NCBI RefSeq assembly: GCF_000247695.1
Contig: NW_004624865.1
Span: 2,138,384 to 2,202,383 of the forward strand
From: Heterocephalus glaber
Taxonomy: Eukaryota; Chordata; Mammalia; Rodentia; Bathyergidae
Reading direction: 5' to 3'
DNA length: 64,000 nucleotides
A model generated the notes under the pieces. That model saw nothing but the letters and a program-made list of their open reading frames with translations. It was not told where the DNA came from and made no database searches. A program made the position numbers and the translations under genes. How positions within the stretch are numbered: position 1 is the first letter of the stretch; the number at the start of each line of letters is the position of its first letter. Positions 58,643 through 64,000 of this stretch are shown here, one piece after another.

Positions 58643-60559
58643 TTTTTGCTTTTTTTTTTGTTTTTTTCTGGTGTCAACCTATTTTTAGAGAGTACTTTTT
58701 GTCCATGTGTGAACCTACTTTTAGAGGGAGACATTGCTATTCCAAAGTTGCTTCTGTGAATCTCTCCACCATTGCATAGCACAATATTGAGCCAATATTG
58801 AACTCATAAAAGAATAGAAGAAATAAGACTCAAGGTCGAATGTCCTCTGGATTTTCAAGCAATGACAATTCAATCATAATTTGCAGGAGAATTTTTCAAT
58901 TTACAGGAGACTATAATTTATAGGAGACTATAATTACTAGAATTGGATGTATTTCTGGGGAGGGGTCCTACATAAAGTAGATGAAGTAAGCAATCACTGG
59001 CAGTCTTATATTAAGAAAACTAACAAAACATCTCAGAGGAAAAGAGCAAAAGAAATTAAGCAATATCAGAACAGACAAAGGCCATTTCACATAGCCCATA
59101 TAGCCCTAAGTTTTCCAGAGGCTGCGAGGTTATCTTTGGAGCTCATCCTAAAGTTAGATGGGAGACAGGAAACACAATGAAATTAAAAACAGCAAGAAAG
59201 AGGATCAGAAGGAAGGAAAGAAGGAAGGAAGGAAGGAAGGAAGGAAGGAAAGAAAGATGGAAGGAAAGAAAGCTTTCTGAAGTAACCACTTAAGATTTTT
59301 TTCATGCATTTTTTTTTTAAATCTATTTGCTTGTAGGAACATATAATGCAAGGTAAATGTGGGTTTAAAATCTAAAATGCTTAAACATGAGATTGAATTC
59401 ACAGGGATTGGCACATAGTAGCCAATGAGTATATTTTAATTCAATATAGACCTTTCATTACAGTAGCTCTAATGTAGGTTTTATGCTCTAAAACACCACT
59501 GTCCAACACAGCTCCAGAAAGAAAGAACTCTGTCACATTAAATAAGCTGTACATTTAAAAGTGGAACATAGTGGAATATTTTTTAAAATCTTGGGACATA
59601 AAAATCGCTGTACAATGGGGTTATAATGAGGAGACTATTTTATCAAATTAGTTTATGAAATATTCATCGAATAGTGAGCAATACTTCTCAATGTGTGACA
59701 CATACAAATGTTAACAAATAATCCAAATTGTATTTAAGTGGAGAAAAGGAGACGCAAGTCATAAGATCATGGGTTAACTTACAGTACAACACAGTAGAGT
59801 GATTGGTGCCTATAAAGTAGCTGACTATGCTCACAGAGAAATCAGACAGTTTTCCCATTAGATAGCACTGTGAGAGAAATTACGTGAGAAAACAGAATAC
59901 TTAATAACATACTTAAAATCTAAATCCAGAAGGAAAGTGACCCTTGCTGATATTTTAGAGAAATAGTGATCTAGACACAAAAAAAGTAAATGTTCTAGAT
60001 AAGAAAAAAAGTTTAGCAGAAACTGAATTAGAATGAACTGAAACATCAGAGACATCTACGTCTTCAATGGCGAAGTTAAGGGAATAACAAAAACGATGAA
60101 GAAATTAAGCATCAAATCATGCAGATATGTGGGCCCTGGTATACAGTATTTGGAATTTTATTCTAAATGGATAAGAAGTCATTAATCTTTAGTACTTAAT
60201 CATCCTTGCTAAAATTGTGAATGCCTTTGCATGCATTTAGATATTTAAGCTGTTTATAATTTTAAAATCTAAATTACAGTCAGTATTCTACCGTGAAACA
60301 AAATGTTATTCTCAAAACACCAGCTTTTTATCAGTAATCAGGATAAATATTTTGAGGAGTAGAAAAATGTCAACAAATATTTATGACCTGAAACGATCAA
60401 TCAATTTCACTTTCTACTTTCATTATTAAATGTAAAAATGCAAATTTTAAGGAATAAATTAAAACACTGAAACATCTCTATATTTTCAGTGGTATTAGAG
60501 AAACTAATTTTATCAGTCATGATTCTCCTGTGATTTTGGCCATTATAATAGATATGTAA
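58643..60559. other. Unassigned AT-rich DNA with a GGAA repeat
   Basis: No exon or repeat family recognised. A small duplication (aggagactataatt twice) occurs at 58911-58938. The segment at 59210-59272 is annotated separately. Confidence 0.5.
59211..59272. repeat. (GGAA)n microsatellite
   Basis: About 62 bp of GGAA/AAGG tetranucleotide units with a few variants, giving a Phe-Leu-Pro-Ser repeat in a spurious minus-strand frame. Confidence 0.96.
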
Positions 60560-60955
60560 GGTTATCTTATTACTTTTGTGGTTCTTTGATAACATATGGT
60601 ATGAAACATCTTTTCATATATTTTCTTGCTATTTGTATGGTTTTAAAAATTTGTTTCTATTTTTTATTTTTTTGGTACCAGGGGTCGAACTCAGGACCTT
60701 GTACTTGCCAGGCAAGTATGGTGCCAACTGAGATAAATCCCCAGCTGTGTGTCTTTTTTGATGAGGGGTATGTTTAAGCCTTGTGACTATTTTTAATTTT
60801 GTTGTTTGTGTTCATTGTTTAATGTTAAATCTATTTTGGATATTTTGGATAACATTTCTTTATCTGTCTTGTCATTTTAAATATGACTTTTAAATACTTC
60901 CTCTCAGTTTTTGGCTTTTTTTGCTCATTTTCTTTTGCAGAAGAAAACATCTCTT
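60560..60955 (-). mobile_element. Old L1 ORF2 3' fragment, antisense, split by an ID SINE
   Basis: The left part has 'aaacatcttttcatatattt' and 'gctatttgtatggtttt'. The right part (60750-60955) has 'tattttggataacatttc' and 'cttttgcagaagaaaaca'. Both match the antisense of the C-terminal coding region of old L1s. The ID element at 60671-60746 interrupts it. Confidence 0.6.
60671..60746 (-). mobile_element. ID SINE, antisense
   Basis: 'tttggtaccaggggtcgaac', 'ccttgtacttgccaggcaag' and 'ctgagataaatccccagct' give a complete antisense ID body. The target duplication is not cleanly defined because the flanks are T-rich. Confidence 0.9.
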
Positions 60956-61120
60956 ATATAAGAACACTCATCATATTTGATGTGAAGTGTACCATACCGA
61001 GGTGTGATTTCCTCTCAGTTAATAACTGCAATTAACTTATTTCTAAATGAGGTCACATTCTGAGCAGTGAGGCTTAAACATATGGATTTTTGAAGTAACT
61101 TCATACAACTGTTACCATCA
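60956..61120 (-). mobile_element. MLT1-type LTR fragment, antisense
   Basis: 'taagaacactcatcatattt', 'ctcagttaataactgcaatt' and 'ctaaatgaggtcacattctgag' followed by 'catatggatttttg' is the antisense order of the 5' half of an MLT1 LTR. Confidence 0.6.
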
Positions 61121-61486
61121 GTTAATATACCTGTTTCTTGTGAACCTTATTTTACAATTTTATGATGTATTCAAGATCATGTCTGTAGAAAGAAAAATAT
61201 CACATCACATTTGCTATAGAGAGGAGAGCAGAACCATGCGCCCTAAGAGTGGAGAGGTGAGCTGTGAAGGTGGGTTGGTGCTTAGCTTGGGAGGTGGTGA
61301 TGAGGACCCATCTGGATTTAAGGTATATTATAGACCAGTAAACACTACACACTTCCGGTTCTCCCCTCTTGAATAGCAGTGCCTACATTTTATGGTGCAG
61401 TTTCTTATTGTTTTGTGCTGGATGCATGGATGGGGGATGTAGTGTCTTTAGTTTGCAGGTCTTCCTGGTAAGAGGAAACTGGACTT
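61121..61486. other. Unassigned spacer
   Basis: No repeat or exon recognised; the 78-codon frame at 61140-61376 has no family signature. Confidence 0.5.
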
Positions 61487-61683
61487 GGTCAGACTTCGTG
61501 ATGCATACCTATAATGCCAGCACTCCAGGAGGCTGCAGCAGCAAGATCACAAATTCAAGCCCAGCCTAGGAAACTTAGCATCTTAGCAAAATTCTGCCTT
61601 GAAATAAAAAAATTAAAAATGGGTTTAGAATGCAGTTTTGTGCAAAGACCCTGACTTCCATCTCCATTATTGGAAACAAAAAG
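61487..61683 (+). mobile_element. B1-dID SINE
   Basis: B1 half: 'ggtcagacttcgtgatgcat', 'ccagcactccaggaggctgc', 'aagcccagcctaggaaactt'. Linker 'gaaataaaaaaattaaaaat', then ID half 'gtttagaatgcagttttgtg' and an A-rich tail. It is moderately diverged. Confidence 0.88.
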
Positions 61684-61834
61684 AAAATCTACATGAAGAT
61701 CTTGAAGAGCAACACCTAAGGAATCATACTTGAGGACTTAATTTAGATGATTAAGTACTGTACTTAGAGCTGACACCATAGTAATGTGCATTAGGTACAT
61801 GGAAAGAATGTAAAATTTTAGCTGTGAGATCAAC

Positions 61835-62275
61835 TGTGGCGGATTTTATTTCTCAAAGATACATGCAATGATATCTAGTATCCAAATTCTAACCTACCAG
61901 TGTTATTTAGCCTTGAAGAGGTGCAGTCTACTTCTATAACTTTTTGAATCTGGATGGGACTTGTGGCTTTGCTGACCAGTGGAGCACAGTGGAGAGACAC
62001 CTTTTTAGTGCAGGCACAGCCCCTAACTGGCCTGGCAACATCTGCGTATCTTGGGGCACCTGCTCTTGGGGTCTCCCATCGAAGCTCAGCTTCGGTGCTG
62101 AGAGAAGTGCAAGTGTGGAGCCAGCAACTGCAGCTGGCATCCAGCCCCCAGCCGCATCCGTAGCGCGGTGCTCCAGAGCTTCCTCAGGTGGCTGCAACCT
62201 CAGGCACCATCTGGCTGCAGCCATCTGACACACTGCAAATACAAACTGCTGTGGATTTGGCTCAGCCCTTACCAC
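61835..62275 (+). mobile_element. MLT1-type LTR, sense
   Basis: 'gacttgtggctttgctgacc', 'agtggagcacagtggagag' and a GC-richer 3' part with 'gcatccagcccccagccgcat' and 'ggctgcaacctcaggcacc' follow MLT1 internal order. The relatively high GC explains the longer open frames on both strands here (61934-62320), which I do not regard as genes. Confidence 0.6.
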
Positions 62276-62369
62276 CTCAGCCTCTTTTCTTCTTTGGTGT
62301 TGAATGTCGATCCATTTCATCTATTTCTGGACGTATATTTCAGCATATGTCTGTGCTGACTCTTCCTCT

Positions 62370-62640
62370 TTGATCTTTGTTTTTGGTGTCTTTGTCAGAC
62401 TTTGGTGTTAGGGTTACACTATCTTCTGTCCCTTGTTTTTACTGGGAGAGCTCTCATGAGATGGGTATTATTTACTTTTTCACTCTTGGATTTCAACACA
62501 GAAATCATATTGACCTGGAGAGGTCTTCGTGGGAAAATTTTTGATCTTGAGTAATAATTCATTAATAGTTATTATAAACGAGTAAGAGTTTTGTTTCATC
62601 TTGTGTCTGTTTTGGTAAATGTTATTTTGCACTATTTGTT
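62370..62640 (-). mobile_element. Old L1 ORF2 fragment, antisense
   Basis: 'gtctttgtcagactttggtg', 'gggagagctctcatgagatg', 'gacctggagaggtcttcgtg' and 'gagtaataattcattaat' follow the antisense order of the reverse transcriptase segment of old L1s. It has decayed. Confidence 0.55.
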
Positions 62641-64000
62641 AGCTAAAGTCCCTGCTCTTTCTTACCCTTCCTACTTTGAACACTCTGGGATCTGGGTCCA
62701 CAGAGGGTGGCAAACTCGAGGTTAGTCCACATAGAAGCTCAGGAAGAAGTCTCGTTCATCCTTTGGTGGCCTGAATTTAGCAACTTGTACGTTTCCTGCT
62801 TCATTTTTCCAGAAAGATTCACAACTGAGCTATGGGTGGAGAGGAAGGAGGTCTTGGGATTTATCCTGAGCTGAGTTTTTGCCTATGAGTTTCTCGGAAG
62901 GGGAGTGAGGTGAGAGGCGTGAGGAGATGCAGGAGGTTAGAGAGAAGGTCGCCGAAACCATCCGCAGAGAGAAGGACGTGAGATGATTGCTGAGCTCAAA
63001 GCAATGGTTTCTGTATAATTCGGAAAAACAGGAAGAAAGTATCCATAGGGCTAGAACACTCGAAGTGTGAGATGTTTCATTTGTTTGTAATGAGTGCAGT
63101 GGAGGTAAACATATATTTTATCGGTGCATCAGTTACAAAGTCTAGCAGGGAAAGAACTGATAGCCTGTGTCTCAGTAAGGGATGTGTTCAGAGGATCTCA
63201 TTTAAAGCCAACAACAGTGAAAGTGCAGTGAGTAGAGAAGGCAAAAAACACGTGTTTCAAAGGAAATTATTTGCTTTGTCTTCTGAGGGACAGGAGTTCA
63301 TTCTTGCTGGGAAGGGGAGTGACCAGGTGCATGAGGACATGCAGCCTACCCTGGAGGGTGACCACCGGGTCATCATCTTAGGGGAGAGGTGAGTATCAAC
63401 TTACTGGGTGTATTAGGGTTTCTGTAAGGAGAAACACCTGGTGGTAGAACTTTCTTCGTTTAGCTACTCAGGATTGCATAAAGTAAGGTTAAAAAAAATG
63501 GGGACAGAGAAGATGTAATCTAAAAATTACATCGGCCCATAGTTTGGGAGGTTACTAAATGAACAAGAGCACAAGACAGGGTGAGCTTGGTGCTGAGCAA
63601 ATATCCTGGTCATGTGTTTGTGTTTAAGTAGTGAGATGTGCTATGGAGAGGATGGGAGTCAGGGTCTGTCACTCCTGTGGTTTCCACTTTACTTCCTTTG
63701 AGCATGCTTATTTCTCATCTGTTATTTCCAGCATGTCATCCTCACCTTCTGGTGTGTAAGAAGATTGAGTCTGAGAAAAGTGATGTACTTTGTCCAAGAT
63801 CCTCCAGCTCTTAGGAGTCAGCATGGTAAAAAGAAGCTTTACTGCCCTGATGTCTTCTTCTGCTACCATACTACAGCTACCACACTGCTGTTCTCCTGTC
63901 TTATTCTCTCACATCCAGCAGGAAGTGGCCATAGCTTCAGCGATACAGTCCAGTCTTATTTTCCTGTACCTCCCAACCATCACCACCATCCACGGCCCAC
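62641..64000. other. Unassigned terminal segment
   Basis: No repeat family recognised. Composition is less AT-rich than the preceding kilobases. A 106-codon plus-strand frame at 63072-63392 ends at a good match to a mammalian splice donor (gagaggtgagt, with the GT at about 63390). It has no recognisable domain and the exon idea is weak. Confidence 0.4.

Noticed and set aside
61934..62320. Minus-strand 128-codon frame and overlapping plus-strand frames
   Set aside because: They lie in a GC-richer MLT1-type LTR, with no conservation signal visible from one sequence.
63407..63434. tgtattagggtttctgtaaggag, similar to the start of some antisense LTRs
   Set aside because: Only about 28 bp resemble an LTR end and the following sequence does not continue the match.

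Overview
This window looks like ordinary nuclear DNA of a non-muroid rodent: an AT-rich, intron-like or intergenic stretch built mainly of transposable-element copies. I find no convincing protein-coding exon, rRNA, tRNA, CRISPR array, operon or bacterial feature. The lineage is suggested by two SINE types: B1-dID dimers (a 7SL-derived B1 monomer joined to an ID-type tRNA-derived half), and younger stand-alone ID copies beginning GGCTGGGGATTTAGCTC and ending in an A-tail. These fit a squirrel-related or beaver-like rodent better than mouse or rat. The exact species cannot be read from the window.

Layout. 1-9 kb: an L1 3' end at the window edge, MaLR-type LTRs at 2.7-3.3 and 7.2-8.0 kb, mariner fragments at 3.9-4.4 kb, a MER1-like hAT remnant at 5.2 kb and the first SINEs. 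9-18 kb: three antisense MaLR LTRs, a 165-bp TA-flanked inverted-repeat element at 12.4 kb and an ERVL/MLT2-like LTR at 13.7 kb. 18-30 kb: sparse SINE and MIR relics, simple repeats and an ID copy with clear target duplications, otherwise featureless. 30-35 kb: fragments of old L1s on both strands and a small hAT element at 33.25 kb. 35-38 kb is nearly featureless. 38.6-45.7 kb holds the main structure: a nearly full-length, dead L1 on the minus strand (3' UTR, ORF2, ORF1 and 5' region all recognisable). It sits inside a B1-dID SINE and itself carries a younger ID insertion. 46-49 kb: a MER1-like hAT, another L1 3' end, an old antisense L1 and a head-to-head mariner remnant. 49-54 kb: ID copies, two long TC microsatellites and a 5'-truncated L1 with a perfect 16-bp target duplication. 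56.6-58.6 kb: a Tigger1 (pogo-type) DNA transposon with both ends but a broken transposase. 60-63 kb: old L1, ID, MLT1 and B1-dID fragments. The last 1.3 kb is unassigned.

Nothing here works together as a pathway. The recognisable protein sequence is decayed L1 ORF1/ORF2, mariner transposase and Tigger transposase. The observations most worth checking are structural: two in-frame tandem duplications inside L1 ORF2 (66 bp and 24 bp), mariner ends rearranged into inverted configurations at two loci, a hAT element whose termini resemble families reported as horizontally transferred, and the nested insertion history at 38.6-45.7 kb. I found no credible new functional system. Family names come from recognition by eye, and boundaries are approximate unless a target duplication fixes them.
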